Notes: generated by a model not told the origin, from the sequence alone. A stretch of 44,341 nucleotides of DNA from Candidatus Yanofskybacteria bacterium RIFCSPHIGHO2_01_FULL_41_21 (GCA_001794025.1 MGJA01000004.1:1-44341), one strand, 5' to 3'. Positions 15,478-23,314 are shown, numbered from the stretch's first letter. Numbers and translations: made by a program.

Positions 15478-16119
15478 TTATTTTTCTTCAAATTTTTCTC
15501 CTTTGTAAATCCAGACCTTTACTCCAATTGTACCAAAGGTTGTGTGAGCCGTTGCTTTGGCATAGTCAATATCAGCCCGAAGTGTTTGGAGAGGTAAGCT
15601 TCCCTCTTCCAAATGCTCGGCCCGAGCAATTTCGGCTCCGTCCAAACGACCGCCCATATAAATTTTGGCGCCTTTCACTTGTCGTGAAGACATTATTTTG
15701 ACCAATGTCTGTTTCATTAACCTTCTAAATGGAATACGTTTTTCAATCTGTTCAACCATTAGTTCCGCCATAACACGAGCTGATTCTTCCGGGTTTCTAA
15801 ATTCCAATACTTCTAAGCGAACTGCGACTTTCTTTTTTAAGCGTGTACTGATAGCTTTCTTTAGTTCTTCAATACCTGTTCCCCCACGACCAATCAACAA
15901 TCCCGGACGAGAAGTGGTGATAATGACATTCAAAACATCACTGCCTCGCTCAAGTCGAATATCAGCCACACCTAAACCCTTGAGTTTCTTCTCCAGAAAC
16001 GCGCGCACTACTAAATCATCCTTCAAATAAGGGATGTATTTTCGGCCGCCAAACCAAGTAGATGACCAATCCTTTTGGATACCAACACGTAATGAAATTG
16101 GGGAAATTTTTTGACCCAT
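15478..16119 (-). CDS. rpsC: 30S ribosomal protein S3
   Basis: The 213-residue protein begins MGQKISPISLRVGIQKDWSS and has the KH domain loop LLIGRGGTGIEELKKAI and C-terminal RADIDYAKATAHTTFGTIG then VKVWIYKGE. It lines the mRNA entry channel. Rplv is 6 bp upstream. It is slightly shorter than E. coli S3 (about 233) at the C terminus. Confidence 0.97.
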   Translation of the reverse strand: MGQKISPISLRVGIQKDWSSTWFGGRKYIPYLKDDLVVRAFLEKKLKGLGVADIRLERGSDVLNVIITTSRPGLLIGRGGTGIEELKKAISTRLKKKVAVRLEVLEFRNPEESARVMAELMVEQIEKRIPFRRLMKQTLVKIMSSRQVKGAKIYMGGRLDGAEIARAEHLEEGSLPLQTLRADIDYAKATAHTTFGTIGVKVWIYKGEKFEEK

Positions 16120-16125
16120 ATGTGT

Positions 16126-16701
16126 TTAAATTGATTTACGTTGGAAAATTTTACGAAGGCCTTTTTTCGGCTCTACAATCTTCTTCCCTAACTCTGTTTT
16201 AATTTCTGGTTTGCCTGCCTGCCGGTCAGGCAGGTTATCAATCTTCATTTTTGATTGTTCAGTTGTTTTGTGATCATGATCGTGGTTATGGTTATGGTCT
16301 TCATGGTCATGAGTTTCTTTTGTTTTTTTATCAGATCGGGTAGATTTTTCTCCTTTCAATCCCGGAACTTTTTCGGCTAAAACCAAATGGATATGGCTGG
16401 TCTTTTTTTGAATTTCACCAACGGCACCCATAGCTTTAGGTTGGAAACGTTTTAACTTAACACCTTCGTCTACATAAAATTCCTTAATATATAGATTGCT
16501 GGCCACCATGTTAAAATTGTTTTCTGCATTAGCAATAGCCGAACGAATTAGTTTTGAAATTGGTTGAGACGGTCGACGAATGACGAATTCAAGCTGTTGA
16601 AGTGCTTTCAAAACTCCCTTGCCTCTCACCAAATCAACGATCATCCTCACTTTACGGGGCGATTGACGGAGATTTTTTAATTGTGCGGTTACAGTAGCCA
16701 T
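16126..16701 (-). CDS. rplV: 50S ribosomal protein L22 with His-rich C-terminal extension
   Basis: The first about 118 residues are L22: LRQSPRKVRMIVDLVRGKGV near the start and the beta-hairpin RFQPKAMGAVGEIQKKTSHI. The normal length is about 110, and this protein has 191. The extra 70 residues include HDHEDHNHNHDHDH (about residues 130-143), a segment NLPDRQAGKP encoded by an in-frame palindrome, and a basic end (RKIFQRKSI). The extension should emerge from the ribosome surface. The His run could bind metal ions. Confidence 0.94.
   Translation of the reverse strand: MATVTAQLKNLRQSPRKVRMIVDLVRGKGVLKALQQLEFVIRRPSQPISKLIRSAIANAENNFNMVASNLYIKEFYVDEGVKLKRFQPKAMGAVGEIQKKTSHIHLVLAEKVPGLKGEKSTRSDKKTKETHDHEDHNHNHDHDHKTTEQSKMKIDNLPDRQAGKPEIKTELGKKIVEPKKGLRKIFQRKSI
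16214..16234. repeat. in-frame palindrome inside rplV (encodes LPDRQAG)
   Basis: CCTGCCTG-ccggt-CAGGCAGG is a perfect 8-bp inverted repeat lying in frame in the L22 extension. It adds LPDRQAGK without breaking the frame. I recall this peptide recurring as an insert in unrelated CPR proteins, which would mark a mobile coding palindrome; I could not search for it here. Confidence 0.75.
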
Positions 16702-16790
16702 TGTTTAGTATTTAGGACTTAGGATTTAGAACTTAGTGGTCAGGACTCAGGTTTTTTATAAGTCCTAATTTCTAAGTTCTAATTCCTTTT
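16702..16790 (-). repeat. family F palindrome (rpsS-rplV gap)
   Basis: The left arm TTTAGGACTTAGGATTTAGA (then ACTTAG) and the right arm AAGTCCTAATTTCTAAGTTC (then TAATTCC) are inverted series of the words TTAGGACTTAG and TTAGAACTTAG. A one-armed copy lies after rpmB at 28187-28228. Confidence 0.85.
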
Positions 16791-17144
16791 TTACTTACTT
16801 GGTGTCTTAACTGCTTCGGCTGGAGCTTTAGCAGCTTGAGCAGCTTCAACTTCTTTTTGACGGGCGGCGGCTTCCATTTCTTTCTGCATCTTTCCTCCAT
16901 GTCGACTAAACTTCCTGGTTGGAGAGAATTCGCCTAATTTGTGGCCAACCATATCTTCCGTCACGAAAACCGGCACATGAATTCGGCCATTATGAACGCC
17001 AAAAGTATAGCCAATCATTTCTGGAGCAATTGAACATGCTCGTGACCAGGTCTTAATAATGGTCTTATCGCCCGCTTTTAAGTTACTGATTTTTTTCAGT
17101 AATCTCGGGTCAATATATGGTCCTTTTTTTAGTGATCGTGACAT
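16791..17144 (-). CDS. rpsS: 30S ribosomal protein S19 with Ala-rich tail
   Basis: Residues 1-92 are S19: [40 protein letters not shown] and [18 protein letters not shown]. It contacts the A-site tRNA through the 30S head. The last about 25 residues ([20 protein letters not shown]) are a low-complexity tail not found in E. coli S19. Ribosomal proteins in this cluster often carry such tails (compare L22 and S5). Confidence 0.96.
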   Translation of the reverse strand: MSRSLKKGPYIDPRLLKKISNLKAGDKTIIKTWSRACSIAPEMIGYTFGVHNGRIHVPVFVTEDMVGHKLGEFSPTRKFSRHGGKMQKEMEAAARQKEVEAAQAAKAPAEAVKTPSK

Positions 17145-17207
17145 TTCTTAGTGATTAGTTATTAGCGAGTAGCGAGTAGTTTTGTTCTATTCGCTATTAG
17201 CTATTCG
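17145..17207 (-). repeat. family H palindrome (rplB-rpsS gap)
   Basis: The arms TTAGTGATTAGTTATTAGCG (then AGTAGCGAGTAG) and CTATTCGCTATTAGCTATTC (then GCTATTTACTT) are inverted word repeats separated by about 7 nt. It spans the gap exactly, from the rplB stop region to near the rpsS ATG. Confidence 0.8.
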
Positions 17208-18041
17208 CTATTTACTTCTTCGCTTTACTACGAATTTATTTGATTTCTTTTTACTATCTCGGGTCTTTCGGCCTCCGGTAATCTTACCCTGAGCGGTCTT
17301 AGGTCGGCGAGTACCACGTCCTTGACGACCTTCACCTCCACCATATGGATGGTCAACCGGATTCATGGCCGTTCCTCTGACTTTCGGGCGGCGACCCAAC
17401 CAACGGGTTCTACCGGCCTTTCCTAAACTAATTGAATTGTGTTCAGCGTTTGAAAGCTGGCCAATTGAAGCAAAACACTCTTCGGAAATCAGTCGGGTTT
17501 CGGATGATGGCATCACAAGTTGGACATATCCGCCTTCACTAGCAAGGACACTAGCTGCCGAACCGGCTGAACGGACTAATGTTCCACCTTGGTTGGGATG
17601 TATTTCAATATTGTGAACTAAAGAACCTTGAGGAATATTCTTGAGTTTCATGCGGTTACCCGGTTTCAAAGAAGCACGTTCGGCTGTAATGATTGCGTCA
17701 CCGACTTTCAAATCCTGCGGGGCAAGTATATATCGTTTCTCGCCATCGGCAAAATGAATTCGGGCAATTCGACTGGTTCGATTTGGATCATATTCAATGG
17801 AAGCAACCACGCTTGGAATATCAACTTTGTTCTGTTTAAAATCAATATCTCGGAAGACACGCTTATGGCCACCACCCCGACCTTGGCGACCGGCAGAAAT
17901 ATGACCCTTGTTATCTCGGCCATATGATTTCTTGAAACCATGTTTCTTTGATTTCAATGGTGCAATATCGGTCAATCCAGAAAAATCATAACCCTGCATG
18001 GAACGACGTGATGGACTTGTTGGTTTATAATCTTTAGGCAT
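17208..18041 (-). CDS. rplB: 50S ribosomal protein L2
   Basis: The 277-residue protein has normal L2 length and signatures: RGRGGGHKR-like QGRGGGHKRVFRDIDF, IEYDPNRTSRIARIHF, and the C-terminal RWLGRRPKVRGTAMNPVDHP then YGGGEGRQG, including the His needed for peptidyl transfer. It is one of the largest and most conserved 50S proteins. A family A element sits before its ATG. Confidence 0.98.
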   Translation of the reverse strand: MPKDYKPTSPSRRSMQGYDFSGLTDIAPLKSKKHGFKKSYGRDNKGHISAGRQGRGGGHKRVFRDIDFKQNKVDIPSVVASIEYDPNRTSRIARIHFADGEKRYILAPQDLKVGDAIITAERASLKPGNRMKLKNIPQGSLVHNIEIHPNQGGTLVRSAGSAASVLASEGGYVQLVMPSSETRLISEECFASIGQLSNAEHNSISLGKAGRTRWLGRRPKVRGTAMNPVDHPYGGGEGRQGRGTRRPKTAQGKITGGRKTRDSKKKSNKFVVKRRSK

Positions 18042-18146
18042 CCCGTTAGAAGTAATGCAATCCGTCCACCGTTTTGGAACGGTGGCTGGCTTGGTTTACA
18101 TTGTGGTTAATCATTTTGTTCATAGTATTGGTTACTTCTAACGGGA
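18042..18146 (-). repeat. family A palindromic element, diverged (rplW-rplB gap)
   Basis: The ends CCCGTTAGAAGT and ACTTCTAACGGG carry matching changes from the family consensus (AAAT to AAGT on both sides), so the pairing is kept. The inner hairpin CCACCGTTTTGGAACGGTGG is a perfect 6-bp stem, and the AT-rich middle has a different sequence. This is covariation-like support for the fold. Confidence 0.88.
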
Positions 18147-18560
18147 TTATGCTTTTGCAAAATTAATGGAATCGCCTTCAGCTAAGGTCACGATTGCTTT
18201 TCTAAATCCTGACTTAGTGCCGACATGTCGGCCAACAGTTCGTTTCTTTGACGGCATATTAATCATATTCACAGACACCACGGTCACTTTGTACCGATTT
18301 TGAATAGCTTTCTTAACTTCCGGCTTATTGGCAAAACGAGTTACCTTGAACATGTATTGATTCATGCCCTCAAGACGAGTGGCTTTCTCACTAACATAAG
18401 GGTGCAGAATAGCTGAAACCGGTGCAATTACTAAATTAGAAATTTTCGGTGCAACTGATTCGGACTTGTCGGGTAGTGCAACTTCCGACTGTTTGAGAGT
18501 CGGCTGTTTTTTACCGGAAGTTCTACTACCTGATTTTTTAAAAAGATTTAATGCGCTCAT
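18147..18560 (-). CDS. rplW: 50S ribosomal protein L23, N-terminally extended
   Basis: I chose the ATG at 18560 (MSALNLF), one base after the rplD stop; the longer frame would overlap rplD by 35 bp. The 137-residue product has about 40 extra N-terminal residues rich in Lys/Ser, then L23: ILHPYVSEKATRLEGMNQYM, KPEVKKAIQNRYKVTVVSVN and KKRTVGRHVGTKSGFRKAIV. L23 sits at the exit tunnel. Confidence 0.94.
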   Translation of the reverse strand: MSALNLFKKSGSRTSGKKQPTLKQSEVALPDKSESVAPKISNLVIAPVSAILHPYVSEKATRLEGMNQYMFKVTRFANKPEVKKAIQNRYKVTVVSVNMINMPSKKRTVGRHVGTKSGFRKAIVTLAEGDSINFAKA

Positions 18561-18561
18561 A

Positions 18562-19212
18562 TTATTTGGATTTTGTAGTTCCCCACTGCTTTTCAATAAC
18601 CGCCAATGACTCTTTGGAAAGAATCACGCGATTTGCTTCAAGTAAAATTAAGGGATTTAAATTTCTGGCTTCAATAGTATCTAAATATGGTAAATTGCGG
18701 GCTGATTTATAAAGCATAGCCGAATCGGTTGGTGTAACCAGTAACACATTATTAAGTCGTCCGAAAATAGTCGTGAATTTTTTCATTACTCCGTCCATTT
18801 CTTTGGTTTTTGGTTTTTCAATCGTCAATGCATCTAAGATAAACAACTGACCATCACGGGCTTTGGATGACAAAGCCACTTTTAAGGCCTTCTGCATCAT
18901 CTTCTTGTTGATATCTTTTTTGAAATTCTTTTCTTTGGTTGGACCGCCGGTTACACCTCCAGAACGCCAGATTGGTGAACGCGTAGAACCGTGTCGAGCT
19001 CGACCGGTACCCTTTTGTTTCCAGGGTTTCTTCCCGCCTCCTCGAACTTCGCCTCGGCCTTTGGTATGAGCCAAAACCTGACGCTTGTTGGACATTTGGG
19101 ATGTAATAACTTGGTGAAGTAAGTCCTGATTCATGGGCAAACCAAAAACATTATCGGCCAATTCAATAGTACCGATGTTCTCTGCATTTTGGTTGTATAA
19201 TGGTAATTCCAT
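18562..19212 (-). CDS. rplD: 50S ribosomal protein L4
   Basis: The 216-residue protein starts MELPLYNQNAENIGTIEL and has the L4 loop signature KQKGTGRARHGSTRSPIWRS then GGVTGGP. It reaches into the exit tunnel. In E. coli L4 also represses the S10 operon; the terminator-like hairpin before rplC makes a similar role possible here, though this is only inference. It is preceded by a palindrome at 19219-19330. Confidence 0.96.
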   Translation of the reverse strand: MELPLYNQNAENIGTIELADNVFGLPMNQDLLHQVITSQMSNKRQVLAHTKGRGEVRGGGKKPWKQKGTGRARHGSTRSPIWRSGGVTGGPTKEKNFKKDINKKMMQKALKVALSSKARDGQLFILDALTIEKPKTKEMDGVMKKFTTIFGRLNNVLLVTPTDSAMLYKSARNLPYLDTIEARNLNPLILLEANRVILSKESLAVIEKQWGTTKSK

Positions 19213-19218
19213 TTCTTT

Positions 19219-19330
19219 ATTTCATTGAGACCCAACCTTTTCACCCCAGACCCGTGAAACCAGTCCCGTCGGTTTCCCCGCTTCGCGGGTCCCCTTCCGC
19301 TACTGGGGTTTAAAGGTCGGCTCTCAATTC
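19219..19330 (-). repeat. palindrome in the rplC-rplD gap
   Basis: The outer arms TTGAGACCCAACCTTTTCAC and GTTTAAAGGTCGGCTCTCAA pair with few mismatches, with inner stems CCCCAG/CTGGGG and GACCCGCGAAGCGGG-type. It fills the gap between rplD and rplC. The family assignment is uncertain. Confidence 0.75.
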
Positions 19331-19332
19331 AA

Positions 19333-19953
19333 TTACGTGCTTTTTATTTCTACTATTCCGCCATTATTTCCGGGCACTGAGCCGGTAATCACTAGCAATT
19401 GGTTCTCGGCATCAATTTTGATAATTTTTAAACCACGGATGGATTTGCTGACTCCACCCATTCGTCCGGCCATACGCATACCTTTTAAAGTATGTTGGGG
19501 AAAACGTTGACCAATAGAACCGGCATGACGCAAAACAGAATGAGCACCATGACTGGCCGGCATACCGTGGAATCCATGACGCTTCACAACACCCTGAAAA
19601 CCTTTACCTTTGGAAATGCCCGAGACCTTTACGGTTTCGCCTTCTGTAAACGTGGAAATATCAATTGTATCTCCCACCTGAAAGTTTACAGTTTCCAGTT
19701 TACTGTTTACAGTTCTGAATTCTTTAAGAATTGCGAAACTACCAAGTTCCTTATTGTGCCCTTTCTCGGGCTTGGTAAGCTTCTTTTTTTTTCCAGTACC
19801 AATTTGCACCGCTTCATAACCGTCTTTTTCTTTGGTTTTCACTTGAACCACAATATTGGGTTCAATTTTTACAACCGTAACCGGGACGACGCTTCCGTCT
19901 TCCTTAAACATTTGAGTCATGCCGATTTTTGTACCAATGATATACTTCGCCAT
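19333..19953 (-). CDS. rplC: 50S ribosomal protein L3
   Basis: The 206-residue protein begins MAKYIIGTKIGMTQMF and holds the L3 signature SKGKGFQGVVKRHGFHGMPA then SHGAHSVLRHAGSIGQ. It helps start 50S assembly and reaches the peptidyl transferase centre. Between LKEF and the QVGDTIDIS strand is a short repetitive stretch, RTVNSKLETVN, encoded by the words of a repeat (19682-19712). A terminator-like hairpin sits directly before the ATG. Confidence 0.97.
   Translation of the reverse strand: MAKYIIGTKIGMTQMFKEDGSVVPVTVVKIEPNIVVQVKTKEKDGYEAVQIGTGKKKKLTKPEKGHNKELGSFAILKEFRTVNSKLETVNFQVGDTIDISTFTEGETVKVSGISKGKGFQGVVKRHGFHGMPASHGAHSVLRHAGSIGQRFPQHTLKGMRMAGRMGGVSKSIRGLKIIKIDAENQLLVITGSVPGNNGGIVEIKST
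19682..19712. repeat. word-repeat insert within rplC
   Basis: The words GTTTACAG, TTTCCAGTTTACTG and TTTACAGTT form a tandem series like the arms of the intergenic palindromes, but in frame inside L3. It encodes the repetitive TVNSKLETVN. It looks like half of an element arm tolerated in a surface loop. Confidence 0.55.
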
Positions 19954-19976
19954 AAAAAATCCCAGGCATAGCTGGG
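19954..19976 (-). promoter_or_regulatory. terminator-like hairpin touching the rplC start
   Basis: On the minus strand CCCAG-ctatgc-CTGGG is followed by ATTTTTT and then the ATG of rplC. It has the form of a weak intrinsic terminator or attenuator placed exactly at the head of the L3-L4-L23-L2 part of the operon. The stem is only 5-6 bp, so efficiency is uncertain. Confidence 0.45.
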
Positions 19977-20178
19977 TGAAGCTAAAACCTTTATTCTTTT
20001 TATCCTAGCTAGATTGGTTTATTTAGAACCATTCAGCATTAATTAAGGAAGTACTTGATAATGCATTTTTACAAACCGGATGGGCCAATAAGGCACGTTG
20101 CCGGATAAATTCACTATCTAATTACTGCCTTATTACTCGGTCCGACTGTTCGGGCCGAGAGTAAAGTGATAAATAAAT
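19977..20178 (-). other. intergenic region before rplC
   Basis: About 200 bp without an ORF lies between the 78-residue gene and rplC. It holds a GC-rich palindrome (ACTCGGTCCGA-ctgt-TCGGGCCGAGAGT, 20136-20163) and an AT-rich middle. It is one of the few long gaps in the cluster not obviously filled by a recurring family. With the hairpin at 19954 it may form an operon leader. Confidence 0.5.
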
Positions 20179-20415
20179 CTATATTTCTCCTTTTTGTTCT
20201 AATAATACTCTTATCCCCATCGTTATAGCATTGGCTCCTTTTAGTGCTTCTTTGAGATTGACTACATCAACGTCTTCATTTTTAACCTGCTCTTCTTCTA
20301 TGCTGAGTAATTTATTTAGATTTTTTATTTCGACAGATATAGCTTTTCTGGTCATGTTGGAAACAATGCTTTCAGCAGGGTTCTGAACTGATTGTGGTTT
20401 TTCTTGGTCTGACAT
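20179..20415 (-). CDS. small charged protein between rpsJ and rplC, unknown
   Basis: This 78-residue ORF lies 21 bp after rpsJ, inside an operon where no gene is expected. It has many Glu/Lys/Asn residues, a likely helix IEEEQVKNEDVDVVNLKEAL and no TM segment or Cys. The helical pattern could form a coiled coil. I do not recognise it. Its close spacing to rpsJ suggests cotranscription; it has no SD. Confidence 0.55.
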   Translation of the reverse strand: MSDQEKPQSVQNPAESIVSNMTRKAISVEIKNLNKLLSIEEEQVKNEDVDVVNLKEALKGANAITMGIRVLLEQKGEI

Positions 20416-20436
20416 ATATTTAATCTATTAAATACT

Positions 20437-20787
20437 TTACATCTTAACCTCGATGTCTACACCGGCCGGTAAGTTAAGGTTCATCAAGGCGTCAATAATC
20501 TTTGGGGATGGGGTCGTGATATCTATCAAACGCTTGTGGGTTCGCATCTCAAACTGTTCACGGGAATTCTTATCAATGAAAGGCGAACGGTTGACGGTGT
20601 ACTTTTGAATTTCCGTTGGCAACGGCACAGGACCAATTGGTCTTCCGCCGAAGCGTTCAATCGTCTCCACAATCTGCTTGGCCGATTTATCAATAATTTT
20701 ATTATCGTAGGCCTTAAGCTTAATGCGAATGCGTTGAGCAGTCGGTTCAATCTTTTTTTCTGATTTTTTTGGTACTTTCGTTGCCAT
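20437..20787 (-). CDS. rpsJ: 30S ribosomal protein S10
   Basis: The 116-residue protein has about 14 extra Lys/Glu-rich N-terminal residues, then S10: [40 protein letters not shown] and [11 protein letters not shown]. It binds the 30S head and, in NusG-dependent coupling, RNA polymerase. It follows tuf and heads the S10 cluster. A hairpin and a family A relic lie between tuf and rpsJ. Confidence 0.97.
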   Translation of the reverse strand: MATKVPKKSEKKIEPTAQRIRIKLKAYDNKIIDKSAKQIVETIERFGGRPIGPVPLPTEIQKYTVNRSPFIDKNSREQFEMRTHKRLIDITTPSPKIIDALMNLNLPAGVDIEVKM

Positions 20788-20836
20788 TTCGTTAGAAAAG
20801 AACTGATGAATCCCGCCAAGACGGGATTCATGTGCT
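20788..20836 (-). repeat. hairpin and family A relic (tuf-rpsJ gap)
   Basis: TTTCTAACG directly before the rpsJ ATG matches the right end of family A (TTTCTAACGGGATG), but the rest is reduced to one hairpin, TGAATCCCG-tcttgg-CGGGATTCA, which keeps the AATCCCG word of the other family A end. It looks like a collapsed element. Confidence 0.6.
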
Positions 20837-22036
20837 TTACTTCATAACTTTGACTACAGCGCCGGCGCCGACCGTTTTGCCTCCTTCGCGAATCGCGAAA
20901 CGAAGCTTCTCGTCCATGGCTACCGGAGCAATCAATTTAACATCTAAGGTAATCGTATCCCCTGGCATTACCATTTCCGTTCCGGCTGGAAGAATAACTT
21001 CACCCGTAACATCAGTCGTTCGGAAATAGAATTGCGGTTTGTAACCCTTAAGGAACGGGGTATGTCGTCCGCCTTCTTCTTTGGTTAAGACATAAATTTC
21101 GGCAGAAAACTCGGTATGCGGAGTAATTGAACCTGGTTTGGCTAAGACCTGACCTCTTTCAACTTCTTCTTTCTTGGTACCACGGAGTAAGATACCGGCG
21201 TTGTCTCCGGCCTGACCTGAATCCAACTGTTTGTTAAACATTTCAATACCGGTCACAACGGTCTTTTGGGTTGGCTTCAAACCAACGATTTCAATTTCGT
21301 CGTTAAGTTTAAGAGTGCCTCGTTCAATACGGCCGGTAACTACTGTGCCACGGCCTTCAATAGCGAAGATGTCTTCAATAGGCATCAAGAATGGCTTATC
21401 GGTATCTCGGACTGGATCAGGAATGAAGCTATCAAGCGCATTCACCAATTCAATGAATGGCTTAGTTGAATCATCCTTGGAAGTTGAGGCCAATGCTTTA
21501 GTGGCGGAACCACGAATAATCGGAGTCGTTTCGCCTGGAAATCCATTTTTGGTTAACAATTCACGAATTTCGGCTTCAACAAGATCGGCTAATTCCGGAT
21601 CATCAACCATGTCCATCTTGTTCATAAATACAACAATAAAAGGTACGCCAACCTGACGGGCGAGCAAAATGTGCTCACGGGTCTGAGGCATTGGGCCGTC
21701 TGGAGCGGAAACAACTAAAATCGCGCCATCCATCTGAGCGGCGCCGGTAATCATGTTTTTAATGTAGTCAGCGTGACCCGGACAATCAACGTGAGCATAG
21801 TGACGCTTCGGAGTTTCGTATTCCGAATGGTGGGTTGAAATTGTAATACCTCGGGCTCTTTCTTCGGGGGCCTTATCGATTGAATCTACACCCTCAACAC
21901 GAGCGCTATAGCCCTCGTCTTTATACATATCCAAAACATGCAAAATAGCCGCAGTAGCGGTGGTCTTGCCGTGGTCAACGTGGCCAATTGTGCCGACGTT
22001 AACATGTGGTTTCGTACGATCAAATTTTCCTGCCAT
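20837..22036 (-). CDS. tuf: elongation factor Tu
   Basis: The 399-residue GTPase brings aminoacyl-tRNA to the ribosome. It shows G1 GHVDHGKTT, switch regions RGITIS and [13 protein letters not shown] (NKxD) and GSATKAL, then the beta-barrel domains with [11 protein letters not shown] and [20 protein letters not shown]. It is full length. Position after fusA and before rpsJ fits the str operon, although two unknown genes come between fusA and tuf. A family C palindrome precedes it. Confidence 0.99.
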   Translation of the reverse strand: MAGKFDRTKPHVNVGTIGHVDHGKTTATAAILHVLDMYKDEGYSARVEGVDSIDKAPEERARGITISTHHSEYETPKRHYAHVDCPGHADYIKNMITGAAQMDGAILVVSAPDGPMPQTREHILLARQVGVPFIVVFMNKMDMVDDPELADLVEAEIRELLTKNGFPGETTPIIRGSATKALASTSKDDSTKPFIELVNALDSFIPDPVRDTDKPFLMPIEDIFAIEGRGTVVTGRIERGTLKLNDEIEIVGLKPTQKTVVTGIEMFNKQLDSGQAGDNAGILLRGTKKEEVERGQVLAKPGSITPHTEFSAEIYVLTKEEGGRHTPFLKGYKPQFYFRTTDVTGEVILPAGTEMVMPGDTITLDVKLIAPVAMDEKLRFAIREGGKTVGAGAVVKVMK

Positions 22037-22113
22037 TTGCGGAGCTTCCTAGCTTATTAGCTTGCTAGCTTATTAGGTGAATTGGTTTCCTAATAAGCTA
22101 ATCAGCTGAGAAG
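22037..22113 (-). repeat. family C palindrome (empty), upstream of tuf
   Basis: The arms AGCTTATTAGCTTGCTAGC and GCTAATCAGCTGAGAAGCTG are inverted AGCTNATNAGCT words around GGTGAATTGGTTTCC. It is directly upstream of the tuf start and is the third copy of this family in the window. Confidence 0.85.
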
Positions 22114-22172
22114 CTGGTTATTAAAAGTGTGCAGTACCAATTGTAGCCGAAAATCAAAAATGAGTCAACCCC

Positions 22173-22442
22173 TTAGATGCCAAGACCTTTTTCCTCTTCT
22201 TCTATTTGTTCTTTGAGAGCTAAAATATCCTTATTGATTCGTTCCAAAAGTTCAACTTCTCCTGTTTGGACCGAAGTTGCCGGATTTGAAGAAACTTGGT
22301 CTTTCGAAACTTCTTGGTCTTCTTCACCTAATAATCCTTTGTAGGTATTATAATCCACCACCACAATAGAGGGCTCTCCATTCTCCAAAATCAACACTGC
22401 CGTTGACTTCTTTAACATCTTTTTGAGTGCTCCTATTTCCAT
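22173..22442 (-). CDS. small protein, Phd/YefM-like N terminus, no toxin partner
   Basis: The 89-residue protein starts LKKMLKKSTAVLILENGEPS, then IVVVDYNTYKGLL, which resembles the DNA-binding N-terminal part of Phd/YefM antitoxins (a prevent-host-death type fold). The C-terminal half (about 62-86) is a Glu/Lys-rich helix, LLERINKDILALKEQIEEEE, likely a coiled coil. No toxin gene is adjacent, so a regulator role is as likely as an antitoxin. It lies between tuf and an unrelated membrane gene. Confidence 0.65.
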   Translation of the reverse strand: MEIGALKKMLKKSTAVLILENGEPSIVVVDYNTYKGLLGEEDQEVSKDQVSSNPATSVQTGEVELLERINKDILALKEQIEEEEKGLGI

Positions 22443-22478
22443 CCGCCAATAGTATCTAAATGATTTAAAAATTGCAAA

Positions 22479-22534
22479 CCCAGATAGTAGAATTTCCAGT
22501 GACTTGTTCAGAACGCTGGAAATTCACTACTGGG
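22479..22534 (-). repeat. family D palindrome (empty)
   Basis: The arms CCCAGATAGTAGAATTTCCAG and CTGGAAATTCACTACTGGG are nearly perfect inverted repeats around a 17-nt loop. They resemble the ends of the GIY-YIG element at 32113 (CCCAGTATATCAACTTCCAG), which supports shared ancestry. Confidence 0.88.
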
Positions 22535-22541
22535 TAAAAAT

Positions 22542-22596
22542 AAAAAAGCCGGCGCCTTGGTCTGTCTCACGACAGTCCTTAACGCCGGAAATCGGC
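22542..22596 (-). terminator. intrinsic terminator after the 232-residue gene
   Basis: The stem CCGGCG/CGCCGG with an inner CTGTC-gtga-GACAG is followed by CTTTTTTATTTTTA on the minus strand. It lies about 20 bp past the stop of the unknown membrane protein gene. Confidence 0.8.
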
Positions 22597-22615
22597 TATT
22601 GATTCAGAGCTATCC

Positions 22616-23314
22616 CTAAACGAGTTTTTTGAACCATTCTGTAGACAAAATGGGAAGTGAATCAATCCAAGAATTGACTTTCTCTTTATGTGGTTCTGGC
22701 TCACCTTCACTTTTTGCGGCCCTTTGAACAGATTCAATATAGCTCCGAATTGTTCCAGCAGCCGACGACCTATAACGTTGACGATCACTTTCTATTATTC
22801 GACGCAGAGCTTCTAATGCAGCAAACCATTCTTGTCGACGGTCTTCTGCACGAACAAGTTGCTTTTCCAACTCTTCAATCCGGTTAAGCACCGCTTGGAG
22901 CGATGGGTAAGTGTTGATGAATTGAAGGGTATCTTCTTCTATTAGCCCTTCTTCATCTTTAAGAAACACCCGATTAAAAAATCCGCCATGGTAATATCTT
23001 AAAATCGCCCACAAACCGCCACCATAGATTGCACTCCGCTGACGAAATACTCCTTGATTTAGTTCAAGACGCAAACCAACAACATCATAACCATTGTGGT
23101 GGCAAAAATCCTGCAGATCATTATCTGTTCGAAGTTTCGCCGAGGTCTGATAGACCTTACTCTTTAACCCCTTCAGATTGGTCTGCCTCTGAAAGTAATA
23201 TGTTGTCCGCGAGCCCTTGAGCCATCGCCGAAAATCAGGGATTACCAAAAGAGCACCGAAGAAAATACCTATTGCAGAACTAACAATTGCGGCAATCAAC
23301 TCCACTATTGTCAT
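22616..23314 (-). CDS. membrane-anchored protein of unknown function
   Basis: I chose the ATG at 23314 because it follows a strong GGAGGT SD; the longer frame to 23437 lacks one. The 232-residue product has one N-terminal TM (TIVELIAAIVSSAIGIFFGA, then LLVIPDF), a basic cytoplasmic part, and a coiled-coil-like helix (about residues 138-180, with LNRIEELEKQLVRAEDRRQE). The family is unknown. A TATAAT (23421-23426) precedes it with a poor -35, and it has its own terminator. It sits alone between fusA and tuf. Confidence 0.75.
   Translation of the reverse strand: MTIVELIAAIVSSAIGIFFGALLVIPDFRRWLKGSRTTYYFQRQTNLKGLKSKVYQTSAKLRTDNDLQDFCHHNGYDVVGLRLELNQGVFRQRSAIYGGGLWAILRYYHGGFFNRVFLKDEEGLIEEDTLQFINTYPSLQAVLNRIEELEKQLVRAEDRRQEWFAALEALRRIIESDRQRYRSSAAGTIRSYIESVQRAAKSEGEPEPHKEKVNSWIDSLPILSTEWFKKLV

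Noticed and set aside
22173-22442. A complete toxin-antitoxin pair
   Set aside because: No toxin-like ORF is next to the Phd-like gene; the next gene is a membrane coiled-coil protein.
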